From contig NZ_RJWG01000005.1 in NCBI RefSeq assembly GCF_004011155.1, positions 62,001 to 126,000 of the forward strand: a DNA stretch of 64,000 nucleotides, read 5' to 3'. The notes below the pieces were generated by a model that worked only from the letters and a program-made list of their open reading frames with translations, was not told the DNA's origin and ran no database searches. The stretch is from Clostridium prolinivorans (lineage in GTDB: Bacteria; Bacillota; Clostridia; Clostridiales; Clostridiaceae). The position numbers were made by a program, and so were the translations under genes. Numbering within the stretch: the first letter of the stretch is position 1; each line of letters starts with the position of its first letter. Below are positions 18,898 to 28,159 of this stretch, piece by piece.

Positions 18898-20184
18898 ATG
18901 AGATTTAATGACTTATTTCAGCTTATATGGAAAAACCTTTGGAAGAGAAAAAGCAGAACAATATTTACTATGATTGGTGTAATTATCGGATGCATTGCAA
19001 TATTTACAATAATTTCTTTAGGAAATGGTTTTGAAAAATACATAACGCAAGAGCTTGGAACTGTATTTGATACTTCTGTTATATCAATATCTCCTGCTAT
19101 TCCACCTTCTATGTTTGGTGCTCCAGTTAGCTCTGAAGAGAAAAAACTAAAAACAAAACTCGATGATAAAGTTTTAAAAGATCTTAAAAATTATGATTTT
19201 GTTAAATATGTTGTGCCTAAATTAAATGATTATGGAATTTTAGAATATAAAAAAATATCTACAGGTGTAAGCGTAACTGGTATGCCTATGAAAAATATAT
19301 CAAAAGATGATAAACTTCAATTGGGAAGATTTGCCGTAGACAATAAAAATGAATGTGTAATTGGATATAAAATAGCTTTAACGCTTCTTGGATATAAAAC
19401 TACTGATAAACCTGAAGAAAGTCAATTAAATAAGATACTTAGAAAATCAGTAAAACTAAAATTTTCTAATGAAGCAGATCCTTCCTCTAATGAAAAAATA
19501 GTAAATCTTATGATTGTAGGTATATCTAAAGAAAGTGCTATGGATGATTTTGTTATAAAAACTCCTTTAAAAGTACTTGAAGATGTTCAAAAATGGAAAT
19601 CTCAAGATGCTCCAAATAAAGAAGATAAAGGATATGATAATGTAGAAATTATTCTTAAAGATATAAACAAAATAGATGAAGCTGAAAAAATTTTAAAAGA
19701 CAATGGATATCAAGTAAATTCTTTTAAAGAAATTCAAAAAAGTATAGGAAGTTTATTAGATGGAGTAAAAATTATACTTGCAGCTCTTGGAGGTATATCA
19801 CTTCTTGTTGCATCCTTTGGTATAACAAATACTATGAATATGGCTATATATGAAAGAAAAAAAGAAATTGGAGTTATGAAGGTTATAGGTGGAAGTGTAA
19901 ATGATATTAAAAAAATATTCGTAGGGGAAGCTTGCACTATTGGACTTATGGGAGGAATTGCAGCATTAATTATAGGTTTTATAATTAATTTTATAATTAA
20001 TATTTTAATGAATTTTTATATGAAACAAAATGGAGGGCTAACAAATGTAAAAATAGCCTCAGCAAGTATTGGCTTAATAATGTTTATACTTTTATTTAGT
20101 ACATTTATAGGTTTTATATCAGGAATACTTCCTGCATCAAAAGCAGCAAAACTTGATGTAATAAGTTCTATTAAAGATGAATAA
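18898..20184 (+). CDS. FtsX-domain ABC permease, MacB-like
   Basis: The start is the ATG at 18898, one base after the previous stop and preceded by GGTGG; the upstream ATG at 18880 would need translation through that ribosome site. The product has 428 residues. One N-terminal helix (TIFTMIGVIIGCIAIFTIISLGNGF) is followed by a ~240-residue extracytoplasmic MacB_PCD-type domain. Three C-terminal helices with YERKKEIGVMKVIGGSVNDIKKIF follow, the standard FtsX motif. With the ATPase it forms a membrane machine that moves peptides, lipoproteins or drugs from the outer face. Substrate unknown. Confidence 0.88.
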   Translation: MRFNDLFQLIWKNLWKRKSRTIFTMIGVIIGCIAIFTIISLGNGFEKYITQELGTVFDTSVISISPAIPPSMFGAPVSSEEKKLKTKLDDKVLKDLKNYDFVKYVVPKLNDYGILEYKKISTGVSVTGMPMKNISKDDKLQLGRFAVDNKNECVIGYKIALTLLGYKTTDKPEESQLNKILRKSVKLKFSNEADPSSNEKIVNLMIVGISKESAMDDFVIKTPLKVLEDVQKWKSQDAPNKEDKGYDNVEIILKDINKIDEAEKILKDNGYQVNSFKEIQKSIGSLLDGVKIILAALGGISLLVASFGITNTMNMAIYERKKEIGVMKVIGGSVNDIKKIFVGEACTIGLMGGIAALIIGFIINFIINILMNFYMKQNGGLTNVKIASASIGLIMFILLFSTFIGFISGILPASKAAKLDVISSIKDE

Positions 20185-20213
20185 AAAAGGCTTTACTAAG
20201 TAAGCCTTTTTTT
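20184..20213. terminator. Terminator after the exporter operon
   Basis: A hairpin with AAGGCTT/AAGCCTT core and A/T flanks is followed by seven T. It lies between convergent genes. Confidence 0.75.
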
Positions 20214-20267
20214 ATTTAAGTTAATTATAAAAATCTACTTTAATGTGATAGTAAAATAATTATTTCC

Positions 20268-20960
20268 TTAAGGTGCCATGTTTTGCATTGTTTGCGTAAA
20301 GCCTACACTAATAAGTGAAAAAATCAAAAGTACTGCCCATATTATTATTACTATAATAGCAGCTTTTTTCCTGCTTAGTTTAAACACAACCGAAATGCCT
20401 ATGGCAAGTAAAACTATTCTCCAAAGCCCAAATATATTAAAAGCCTTTATAAGTGCATCTCCTATGGTTACATTAGCTGTTATACTATTAGTATTTAATT
20501 TAGAAATTGCAGATATTAAATTTCCAACTGCCACAGGATAATAAGCAAGTACATATGTTGATACCATTTGTTTATATGTTCCATTACCGCCAAAGATTTT
20601 AGCTAATGCAAAATAAATTGCAGAAGATAGATAAATTAATATAAGCAAACTTATTATTCCTGTTATAATTACAACTACAGGTGATGTCATAACATCTGTA
20701 ATACCTTTTGCCATTTGAGCAGCCGAAGGATCAATTCCCTGAATCTGCTGATCCATGGTTTCTTGTACTATTTTTTTTGAAACTTTAGATGAAACTACAC
20801 TTGTTATACTTGATATTATAGCTATAATAATAAGGTTAATTAAATACTTTGGTTTTTCAATAAACTGCTCAAAAAGCTTCTGTGGTTTAATAAAAAAGAA
20901 TTTAATCTTTTCTACTAAAGTTAAACTTTTTTCTTGATTTGACATTTCATTTGACTCCAT
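20268..20960 (-). CDS. Yip1-family membrane protein
   Basis: The product has 230 residues. The short N-terminal LTLVEKIKFFFIKPQKLFEQFIEKPKY segment followed by five membrane helices is the hallmark of bacterial Yip1/DUF1282-type proteins. A ribosome site GGGGGGA precedes the ATG. The role of bacterial members is not established; they are often near exporters. Here it is convergent with the MacB-like operon and separated by a terminator, so co-expression is not implied. Confidence 0.75.
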   Translation of the reverse strand: MESNEMSNQEKSLTLVEKIKFFFIKPQKLFEQFIEKPKYLINLIIIAIISSITSVVSSKVSKKIVQETMDQQIQGIDPSAAQMAKGITDVMTSPVVVIITGIISLLILIYLSSAIYFALAKIFGGNGTYKQMVSTYVLAYYPVAVGNLISAISKLNTNSITANVTIGDALIKAFNIFGLWRIVLLAIGISVVFKLSRKKAAIIVIIIWAVLLIFSLISVGFTQTMQNMAP

Positions 20961-21180
20961 AAATACATCCCCCCAAATATATGCGTTCGTTTTTATTTTA
21001 ACATAGTTTTTACGAAAATACTATAATTTTTTGTAAAATATAAAAATATTTAACACTAATTGCAATTGTTAGTTTTTATTTTAAGTTTTTTAAAAATAGA
21101 CTGTTAAAAAACTACTAGCATAAATTTGAGGTAATGTAAAAAATTTTTGTTATATTCTTACTATTATTTTAAAATATTAA

Positions 21181-22251
21181 TTATAAATTATAATTTAAAA
21201 ATTTTATGCATACAGGGTTTGGAACAAAAATTTCATTTAAGCCTTTTGTTAATTTACCTGTATTTTTATCTCTATCAAAAATTAAAATATTGCTGGAATT
21301 TTGATTAGCAGCTAAAATAAAATCTCCATTAGGAGCAATTTCAAAATCTCGTGGAAATGAACCTTCTGTACTTATATGTGATATAAGTTTTAACCTTCCT
21401 GTAACACTATCTATGCTAAAAATTGCAATGCTATCATGACCACGATTGCCAGCATACAAATATTTCCCATCACAAGATATATGTATTGCACTCGCAATAC
21501 TTTCCCCTCTATAATTTTCAGGAAGTGTACTAATATATTCAATTTCATTAAGTGTATTATCCTTTAAAGAATATTCAAAAGTTATAATCTCACTTGTAAG
21601 TTCCGTAATTACATAAGCAAATTTTCCATTTGGATGGAATTCCATATGCCTTGGACCACAACCAGGTTTTAATTTTTTAGAAAGTCTCTCTTCTTCTTTT
21701 AATTTTCCATTATCAAATGCATACAAAGCCACTTTATCTATACCTAGATCAACAGCACAAAGATATTTTTGATCAGGAGTTAAAGATGAATAATGTATAT
21801 GTGCCTTTTCTTGCCTTTCTTTATTAGGTCCTGAACCTTCATGTTTAATTACAAAAGAATTAGGTTTGATTTCTCCATTTTCACCTATTGGGAAAACTTC
21901 TACAATACCTCTATGATAATTTGCAGAAAATAAAAATTTATTTTCCTTATCTAAACTGACATGACAAGGCGAACTTCCTTTTGATAATTGATAATTTATA
22001 AGATTTAATTTACCCGTTGAAGTATCAATTGAATAGGCAGCCACACCACCCATATCATCCTTTTTCATAACAGAATAAAGATATTTATTATCCGAACTTA
22101 TAGCTAAATATGTAGGATTTTCAATTTCTGCTGCAAGTTCTGCATTTTCTATTTTTTTATCTTTTGTATCTACTGTAACTTTATATATCCCTTTACTTTC
22201 ACCAGTTGTATAAGTGCCAATGTAAGATATAAATTTAAAATTATTTTCCAT
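21181..22251 (-). CDS. Lactonase-family seven-bladed beta-propeller (6-phosphogluconolactonase type)
   Basis: The product has 356 residues. It begins ISYIGTYTTGESKGIYKVTVD and repeats the blade motif NPTYLAISSDNKYLYSV, PCHVSLDKENKFLFSAN, HIHYSSLTPDQKYLCAVD, PRHMEFHPNGKFAYVI, HISCDGKYLYAGNRG and PRDFEIAPNGDFILAAN. This is the YbhE/Pgl lactonase family, whose characterised members hydrolyse 6-phosphogluconolactone. No signal peptide is present, so it is cytoplasmic. It is last in a probable operon behind the fluoride channel and flavodiiron genes, a context not obviously linked to the pentose phosphate route. Ribosome site AAAGAGGG. Confidence 0.85.
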   Translation of the reverse strand: MENNFKFISYIGTYTTGESKGIYKVTVDTKDKKIENAELAAEIENPTYLAISSDNKYLYSVMKKDDMGGVAAYSIDTSTGKLNLINYQLSKGSSPCHVSLDKENKFLFSANYHRGIVEVFPIGENGEIKPNSFVIKHEGSGPNKERQEKAHIHYSSLTPDQKYLCAVDLGIDKVALYAFDNGKLKEEERLSKKLKPGCGPRHMEFHPNGKFAYVITELTSEIITFEYSLKDNTLNEIEYISTLPENYRGESIASAIHISCDGKYLYAGNRGHDSIAIFSIDSVTGRLKLISHISTEGSFPRDFEIAPNGDFILAANQNSSNILIFDRDKNTGKLTKGLNEIFVPNPVCIKFLNYNL

Positions 22252-22271
22252 AATATATCCCTCTTTCTTTA

Positions 22272-22649
22272 TTACTTAAAAAAATGAGCGGCAGACTTTC
22301 CTGCCACAACACCACCAAGACTTAAAAATAAATTTAAACAAATGTTTAAAACACCTAAAATATATTTCCCGCTACTAAAAAAGTTAATAGTTTCATAACT
22401 GAAAGTTGAAAATGTAGTAAGCCCTCCCATAATACCTGTTGTAAGAAATAATTTTAAATTAGGTGGAATTAAGTCTGATATAAGACTTAATTCCATTATA
22501 AATCCAATCAATATACCTCCTGATATATTAACTATTAATGTCCCATATGGAAATTGATTCCCACAGCTTTTAGCTAAATTAGAAGATACAATATATCGTA
22601 CACAAGCACCAATAAAGCCGCCTATTCCTACATAAAACAATTTCTGCAT
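22272..22649 (-). CDS. crcB: Fluoride ion channel CrcB (Fluc)
   Basis: The product is ~125 residues with four membrane helices. GGFIGACVRYIVS, YGTLIVNISGGILIGFI with the channel Asn, and TGIMGGLTTFSTFSYE with the sodium-site GGxTTFSTF motif identify the Fluc family, which exports fluoride as a dual-topology dimer. Only one copy is seen, so a homodimer is expected; some Firmicutes have paired genes. The frame extends six codons to 22667, but GGAG lies 12 bases before the chosen ATG and no ribosome site precedes the longer start. I see no fluoride riboswitch in the 40 bases upstream. Confidence 0.92.
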   Translation of the reverse strand: MQKLFYVGIGGFIGACVRYIVSSNLAKSCGNQFPYGTLIVNISGGILIGFIMELSLISDLIPPNLKLFLTTGIMGGLTTFSTFSYETINFFSSGKYILGVLNICLNLFLSLGGVVAGKSAAHFFK

Positions 22650-22707
22650 ATTTTTTTCATTCTCCATACAATAAATTATATAATAAAAATTTAACTTTAA
22701 TTATACT

Positions 22708-23895
22708 TTAAACCATAGATGCAATTTCTCTTCCATATTGTCTGCATCTTTCTAAAGCTTCTTCATCAGGTACCCATTTTTCTTTTATTCCATCATTTAA
22801 TATTTCAAATCCACCTTTTTTAAGCTCTTCAGTAATCATTTTTACACTTTCTCCGCCCCAGCCATAGCTTCCAAAAGCTGCTGCTTTTTTCCCTTTAAAT
22901 CTAAGTCCTCTCATCATTTCTAAAATACCTGCTGTAGAAGATAAAATACCATTATTTATAGTACATGAACCTACAAGTACAGCTTTTGATTTAAATACTT
23001 CTGTTATAATATCATTTTTATCAGATTTGCCAGAGTTAAATAATTTAATATTAACATTATTATCTGCTGATTTAATACCCTCTGCAATTGCTTCAGCCAT
23101 CCTTCTTGTACTATTCCACATTGTATCATATATTATAGTTATTTGATTTTCTTGATAATTTTGAGACCATTCCATATATTTATTTATTATCTGAGCAGGA
23201 TTTTCTCTCCATATAATCCCATGACTTGGGCATATCATATCAATTGGTAAATTAAATCCCATAACTTCTTCAATCTTTTTTGTTACAAAAGAACTATAAG
23301 GTGTTAATATATTAGAATAATATTTTATAGCCTCCTGCATAAGTTCAGCATAATCCACTTTATCATTATACATAAATTCTGACGCGTAATGCTGTCCAAA
23401 AGCATCATTACTAAAAAGTATATTTTCACCATTATAATATGTAAACATAGTATCAGGCCAATGAAGCATTCTTGCTTCTATAAATGTTAATTTATTTTTA
23501 CCAATATCTAAAGTATCTCCAGTTTTAACAGTTACAAAATTCCAATCTTTATGATAATGCCCTTTTATTATGTCTTTACCATTTTTAGTGCAATATATTG
23601 GAGTATCCGGTATTTCTTTAAGCAATTCATCTAAAGCTCCGCTATGATCTATTTCAGCATGATTTACTATTATATAGTCTATTTCATTTAAGTCTATTTC
23701 ATTTTTAAGATTTGAAACAAATTCTTTAGAAAATGGTGCCCACACTGTATCTATTAAAACAGTTTTTTCATCTCTTATTAAATATGAATTATATGAGCTT
23801 CCTCTATGTGTAGAATATTCTTCTCCATGAAAAGTTCTTAATTCCCAATCAATTTTACCTACCCATGTAACTTTATCATTAATTTTAAAACTCAT
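22708..23895 (-). CDS. Flavodiiron protein, FprA family A-type flavoprotein
   Basis: The product has 395 residues. The N-terminal metallo-beta-lactamase-like diiron domain has the ligands in NHAEIDHSGAL, HWPDTMF and the later CPSHGIIW His. The C-terminal flavodoxin domain starts at ITIIYDTMWNSTRRMAEAIAEGI (FMN phosphate loop) and includes SCTINNGILSSTAG and GSYGWGGES. Such proteins reduce oxygen to water (or NO to N2O) using reduced rubredoxin and protect anaerobes. Ribosome site GGGAGG. crcB starts 58 bases after the stop on the same strand, suggesting an operon that also includes the lactonase. Confidence 0.92.
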   Translation of the reverse strand: MSFKINDKVTWVGKIDWELRTFHGEEYSTHRGSSYNSYLIRDEKTVLIDTVWAPFSKEFVSNLKNEIDLNEIDYIIVNHAEIDHSGALDELLKEIPDTPIYCTKNGKDIIKGHYHKDWNFVTVKTGDTLDIGKNKLTFIEARMLHWPDTMFTYYNGENILFSNDAFGQHYASEFMYNDKVDYAELMQEAIKYYSNILTPYSSFVTKKIEEVMGFNLPIDMICPSHGIIWRENPAQIINKYMEWSQNYQENQITIIYDTMWNSTRRMAEAIAEGIKSADNNVNIKLFNSGKSDKNDIITEVFKSKAVLVGSCTINNGILSSTAGILEMMRGLRFKGKKAAAFGSYGWGGESVKMITEELKKGGFEILNDGIKEKWVPDEEALERCRQYGREIASMV

Positions 23896-24256
23896 AAAAA
23901 TACCTCCCTAATTTCAATAAATTTATTATATTTTTCTAAATATAATTATAAATACCAATTTGAAAGCTTAAATTGCCTTCTAATAAAATAAATCTGTATA
24001 ATATTATAACTCTAATGTAATGTATTATTTATATTAAGTCAATAAACTATATTAATTTTAAAAATATATTAACTAATAAATATAAAAAATCTTTAGTAAA
24101 ATAAGTTATTTACAAATATAATTTTTAAATAACGTCAATAAATAGTAGCAATAAATATTTATTTTTAATAATATATAATACAAATATTTAACTTTATTTT
24201 ATAAATAGCAAAATTTAATTAATTAAATGAATATATTATATTGTAAAGGAGTTGAG
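23896..24256. other. 361-base AT-rich divergent gap
   Basis: The gap separates the divergent flavodiiron and amidase genes. Several A/T-only -10-like hexamers occur, none with a clear -35. No RNA structure or small gene was recognised. Confidence 0.35.
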
Positions 24257-25033
24257 ATGTTTATGATAAAAATATATATTAGTCCAAGTACTCAAGAAAA
24301 TAATGTTGGAGTATTAAATTATGGAACAGAAAAAAAACGAATGAATGAACTAGCTGATATAGTTGTACCTCTTTTGGAATATAATAATTTTACAGTTTAT
24401 AGAAACAATCCAAATATGTCTTTGCAGAAAGTGGTTGAAGATAGTAATAATAAAAATGTAGATGCTCATGTAGCTTTACATTCAAATGCTGGTGGTGGGA
24501 GTGGATCTGAAATTTATTATACAAGTAATGCTGGGAAATTATTAGCTTCAAGTTTATATAAGTATATAGAGCCTCTTACCCCTTCTAAAGATAGAGGCAT
24601 AAAAAATACTAATAAACTGTATGAATTAAATAATACAAAGGCTCCAGCAGTTTTAATAGAAATATCTTTTCATGATAATAGAGATGATGCTCGATTTATT
24701 ATAAATAATATGCCTTTAATAGCTGAAGCTATTGTAAAAGGTATTTGTGATTATTTTAATGTAACATTTAAAAAACCACAACCTCAAAAATCTCAGCAAA
24801 GCAGTAAAACAGGAAAATTATATAAAGTTCAAGTAGGTGCTTTTTCTAAAAAAGAAAATGCTGAAAATTTAACAAATAAACTTAAATCTCAAGGATATAG
24901 TGTATATATGTATAAAGATACTGATAGCTTATATAAAGTTCAAGTAGGCGCTTTTTCTAAAAAAGAAAATGCTGATAAATTAGCGTCAAAATTAAAAGCA
25001 GATGGCTACAATACATTCGTATATGAAGATTAA
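24257..25033 (+). CDS. N-acetylmuramoyl-L-alanine amidase-like protein with two SPOR repeats
   Basis: The start is the ATG at 24257, five bases after AAGGAG; the ATG at 24227 has no ribosome site. The product has 258 residues with no signal peptide. Residues ~3-175 are an Amidase_3 fold: VVEDSNNKNVDAHVALHSNAGG carries a zinc His, and APAVLIEISFHDN carries the catalytic Glu. The usual first zinc His (GHGG) is not present: the segment reads ISPSTQENNVG. Two SPOR domains follow, starting LYKVQVGAFSKKENA in both copies; SPOR binds denuded peptidoglycan. It probably acts on septal or spore peptidoglycan, released by lysis or a non-classical route. Confidence 0.82.
   Translation: MFMIKIYISPSTQENNVGVLNYGTEKKRMNELADIVVPLLEYNNFTVYRNNPNMSLQKVVEDSNNKNVDAHVALHSNAGGGSGSEIYYTSNAGKLLASSLYKYIEPLTPSKDRGIKNTNKLYELNNTKAPAVLIEISFHDNRDDARFIINNMPLIAEAIVKGICDYFNVTFKKPQPQKSQQSSKTGKLYKVQVGAFSKKENAENLTNKLKSQGYSVYMYKDTDSLYKVQVGAFSKKENADKLASKLKADGYNTFVYED
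24818..25030 (+). repeat. Tandem 111-bp SPOR-coding repeat
   Basis: Copies start at 24818 and 24929. The first ~45 bases are identical except for one base, showing recent internal duplication of the SPOR module. Confidence 0.85.
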
Positions 25034-25042
25034 ACTTATAAT

Positions 25043-25081
25043 AAAAAGACTAAACCAATTTTATATTGATTTAGTCTTTTT
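25043..25081. terminator. Bidirectional terminator
   Basis: A 12-bp stem (25043-25054 with 25070-25081; AAAAAGACTAAA) lies between the convergent amidase and asnA genes. Confidence 0.8.
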
Positions 25082-25138
25082 GATTTATACAAAATAAAAT
25101 TTACTCTCTTTAAATTTTAATCATAAAATATTTTTTAT

Positions 25139-26146
25139 TTATAAAAGATTTATACCTGCATTTTGGCACTTCTCAATTGTATCGCTATCCCAAAGAGATA
25201 CTTGCACTTCGCCTATATGAGCTTTTGCAAGCAATAGCATACATAGCCTTGATTGTCCTATGCCTCCCCCCATTGTTAATGGAAGTTTTCCATTTAAAAG
25301 CATTTTATGAAACGGAAACTTACGTCTATCATCACAATTTGCTTTTGTTAACTGTTCATCTAAAGCCTTTGCATCAACTCTTATTCCCATAGACGAAACT
25401 TCAAATGCTCTTTGTAAAATATCATTCCAAAATAGAATATCTCCATTTAAAGACCAATCATCATAATCAGGAGAACGTCCATCATGTTTTTCTCCTGATT
25501 TTAATTTATCTCCTATCTGCATAATAAAAGCTGTTTTATGTTCTTTTAAATAAGCATTTTCACGTTCTTTAGGAGATAATAAAGGATACATATCTTCAAG
25601 TTCATAAGTTGTTACATAACTTATATTTCTATCTAAGACAACTGGAATTTGTGGAAATTCTTCTTTTAGTTTATCTAATGTATCACAAATTGCATTTACA
25701 ATTAATTCCACAGTTTTCTTTAAATACTCTATATTGCGATCTTCTTTTCTAATAACCTTTTCCCAATCCCATTGATCTACATAAATTGAATGTAATTCAT
25801 CTAATTCTTCATCTCTTCGAATTGCATTCATATCTGTATATAATCCTTCCCCAGCACTAAATCCATATTTATATAAAGCCATTCTTTTCCATTTAGCTAG
25901 AGAGTGTACTATTTCTGCTTCAGTTTTAATTTCCATAATATCAAAACTTACTGGGCGTTCTATTCCATTTAAATTATCATTTAGTCCTGTTGAAGGATCT
26001 ACAAATAAGGGTGCTGACACTCTTTTAAGATTTAAAGCTTCTTTAAAATTATCTTCAAAAATTCTTTTAAGTTTTCCTATTGCAGTTTGTGTTTCATAAA
26101 GGTTAAGCACAGATTTATAACCTTTGGGAATTATTAATTTACTCAT
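25139..26146 (-). CDS. asnA: Aspartate--ammonia ligase AsnA
   Basis: The product has 335 residues, normal for the family. AsnA makes asparagine from aspartate, ammonia and ATP and has a class II aminoacyl-tRNA synthetase-like fold. [19 protein letters not shown] (motif 2 region), [25 protein letters not shown] and the C-terminal [14 protein letters not shown] (motif 3 type) are diagnostic. Ribosome site AAAGGAG. It is the last gene after gltB, gltD and the long glutamine synthetase on the same strand with 67 bases to its neighbour, so ammonia assimilation into Glu, Gln and Asn is likely co-regulated. No Asn T-box is seen upstream. Confidence 0.96.
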   Translation of the reverse strand: MSKLIIPKGYKSVLNLYETQTAIGKLKRIFEDNFKEALNLKRVSAPLFVDPSTGLNDNLNGIERPVSFDIMEIKTEAEIVHSLAKWKRMALYKYGFSAGEGLYTDMNAIRRDEELDELHSIYVDQWDWEKVIRKEDRNIEYLKKTVELIVNAICDTLDKLKEEFPQIPVVLDRNISYVTTYELEDMYPLLSPKERENAYLKEHKTAFIMQIGDKLKSGEKHDGRSPDYDDWSLNGDILFWNDILQRAFEVSSMGIRVDAKALDEQLTKANCDDRRKFPFHKMLLNGKLPLTMGGGIGQSRLCMLLLAKAHIGEVQVSLWDSDTIEKCQNAGINLL

Positions 26147-26213
26147 TATTTCAACTCCTTTGAAAATTTTATAAATATACTTGCTCTTTAAATATTTAAA
26201 TAATATTTATTAT

Positions 26214-28121
26214 TTAAATATCAACAAGATTTTTCTTATAAGAATAATAAAGCTCTCTTAACACTTTCATTTTCATATCTAATTCAAGTTGAAGATTTGA
26301 TAATTTATCATAATCCTCTGAAGCTGAAGCTTCTTTTATTCTTGTAAATAAACTTTTACTTGTATAAGTATCTTTCATAAGATACATTCTTAATTCATTA
26401 ATAGCCATCCAATTGCTTATATCAAGATCCAATGCTTTTTCTGGATTATGAAGCATCTTAAAACTTCTTATTTCGTCCATATAATTGGATATAATTCTAT
26501 TATTTATTTCAGTTACCCATCTCTTAATTACTGCCATTTTATAACTTTCAATTATTTTAGAATTAAGAATTTCACCTTGATTTAAAACAGCAAGTTTTTC
26601 AGGATATTTAGAAAAAGCAGAGATATTTTCAAATACTGTTGCCGGAGCTTTACCAAATATAGCTTCTCTTTCTTTTTCTGAATAATGTTCAAATACATCT
26701 TCCTCTGACCTATAAGCTCTTCCTTTTTCTAAATAATCTGCATCCTCCTCTGGAGCTTTAGAAATCTCTTTAAGAAGATCATCTTCATTTTTAGAATTTT
26801 CTAATGCATACTTTATACCATCTATCATTGTTAAATACATAGTAGCAAGTGATAAATAAGTATTTGTATGAGGATTTGGGGCTCTTAGTTCAAAACGTGT
26901 AGCTAAAGGGCTTTGAATATCTCTTACTAAACCAATCAATACAGTTCTATTTCTAGATGGTTCTTCAACAGCATGACCTAAAGATGTAACTATACAAATT
27001 GGAGCTTCAAAACCAGGTTTTAGCCTTCTTAAAGAATCATTAGTTGCAGATACAAATGGATTAATTACTTCATAATTTTTTAATATTCCCATTAATGAAG
27101 CATAACCAAATACACTTAAATAATGTTTTTTAGTAGCAGTAAACAAATTAATTCTTTTCCCATTTTTAAGTTTTAATGCCATTCCTATATGAGTATGCTT
27201 TCCACTTCCTGCAACCCCTTCTATAGGTTTTGCTTGAAATGTAACATCCAGACCATTTCTTCTAAATACTTCTTTTACTAATGTTCTAACAAGTAAATCA
27301 TTATCTGCAGCTTGAATGGCATCTGAATATTTCCAGTCAATCTCAAGCTGTTCCATTATATGGTTAAATTTACCTGATTCATCTATTTTGCCTTTAACTC
27401 CTCCAACTTCTTTATGTCCCATTTCAGGATCAAGTCCATATTTATTCATAAACATCAAACATTGTTCAAGAGAAGTTCTTACAGCTCCTTTTGTTCTTTT
27501 CCAATATTGTTCTTGAAGTGCTTGTGATGTAGATAATGCTTCTATTTCTTCCATTTCAGCTATATCATTAGGTGTCTTTACCCAAAATTCAAGTTCTGTA
27601 GCTGATGTAGCAACTACATCTTCTATATCATCAACAGATATACCATAATCTTTTAAAGTATGAGGATATTTTTTTAAAAGTGAAAAAAGCGTAGTTTTAA
27701 AATATTCAATAGATTTTTTTAATATATTTCTTGAATCAACAGCCTTTCCTTCATGAATAAGAAAGCATGGAATTCTTAGTGTACCTACTGGTTTCCCTGT
27801 TTCTTCGTCAATATTTTCAAAATTGTAATCAACATACCAATTAACATCTAAATCTGCAACCATATCTATTTTAGCGTTATTTATTGTTGCTATTCCTGGA
27901 AGAACAACAGATGAACCGTCAGTTTGAACAGAACCTTTTAAAAATGTAGTTATGTCATCAAGAAATATTTTTACAGGTATTTTTTCATCTGTATCATTCC
28001 CAGATAAATCTATTCCTACTAAAGAAACAAATTGTATTTCAGGATGAGATTTTAATATATTTGTAATTGTATCTTCTGAATGATTTTCTTTAGGAATTGT
28101 AAATATTAAATCTTTTAACAT
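26214..28121 (-). CDS. Atypical long glutamine synthetase-family protein
   Basis: The product has 635 residues, longer than GSI (~440) and shorter than GSIII (~700). GS motifs are in order: metal/glutamate residues in ATELEFWV, the EVGGVKGK segment, VAGSGKHTHIGMAL (ATP/metal His), NPFVSATNDSLRRLKPGFEAPICI, and the ARFELRAPNPHTNTYLSLA C-terminal core (substrate Arg). About 75 N-terminal residues form a beta-grasp. The C-terminal ~170 residues after the core are extra and helical. It lies 38 bases after gltD in the same operon, and a normal GSI gene lies divergently. It may make glutamine or act on a related amine; activity is inferred from motifs and context. Confidence 0.85.
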   Translation of the reverse strand: MLKDLIFTIPKENHSEDTITNILKSHPEIQFVSLVGIDLSGNDTDEKIPVKIFLDDITTFLKGSVQTDGSSVVLPGIATINNAKIDMVADLDVNWYVDYNFENIDEETGKPVGTLRIPCFLIHEGKAVDSRNILKKSIEYFKTTLFSLLKKYPHTLKDYGISVDDIEDVVATSATELEFWVKTPNDIAEMEEIEALSTSQALQEQYWKRTKGAVRTSLEQCLMFMNKYGLDPEMGHKEVGGVKGKIDESGKFNHIMEQLEIDWKYSDAIQAADNDLLVRTLVKEVFRRNGLDVTFQAKPIEGVAGSGKHTHIGMALKLKNGKRINLFTATKKHYLSVFGYASLMGILKNYEVINPFVSATNDSLRRLKPGFEAPICIVTSLGHAVEEPSRNRTVLIGLVRDIQSPLATRFELRAPNPHTNTYLSLATMYLTMIDGIKYALENSKNEDDLLKEISKAPEEDADYLEKGRAYRSEEDVFEHYSEKEREAIFGKAPATVFENISAFSKYPEKLAVLNQGEILNSKIIESYKMAVIKRWVTEINNRIISNYMDEIRSFKMLHNPEKALDLDISNWMAINELRMYLMKDTYTSKSLFTRIKEASASEDYDKLSNLQLELDMKMKVLRELYYSYKKNLVDI

Positions 28122-28159
28122 TATAAAACCTCCAATATATTATTAAAATATAAATATAT

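Noticed and set aside
22650-22707. Fluoride riboswitch before crcB
   Set aside because: Too short and no recognisable motif.
26147-26213. Asn-specific T-box before asnA
   Set aside because: The gap is only 67 bases and no T-box core or terminator is visible.
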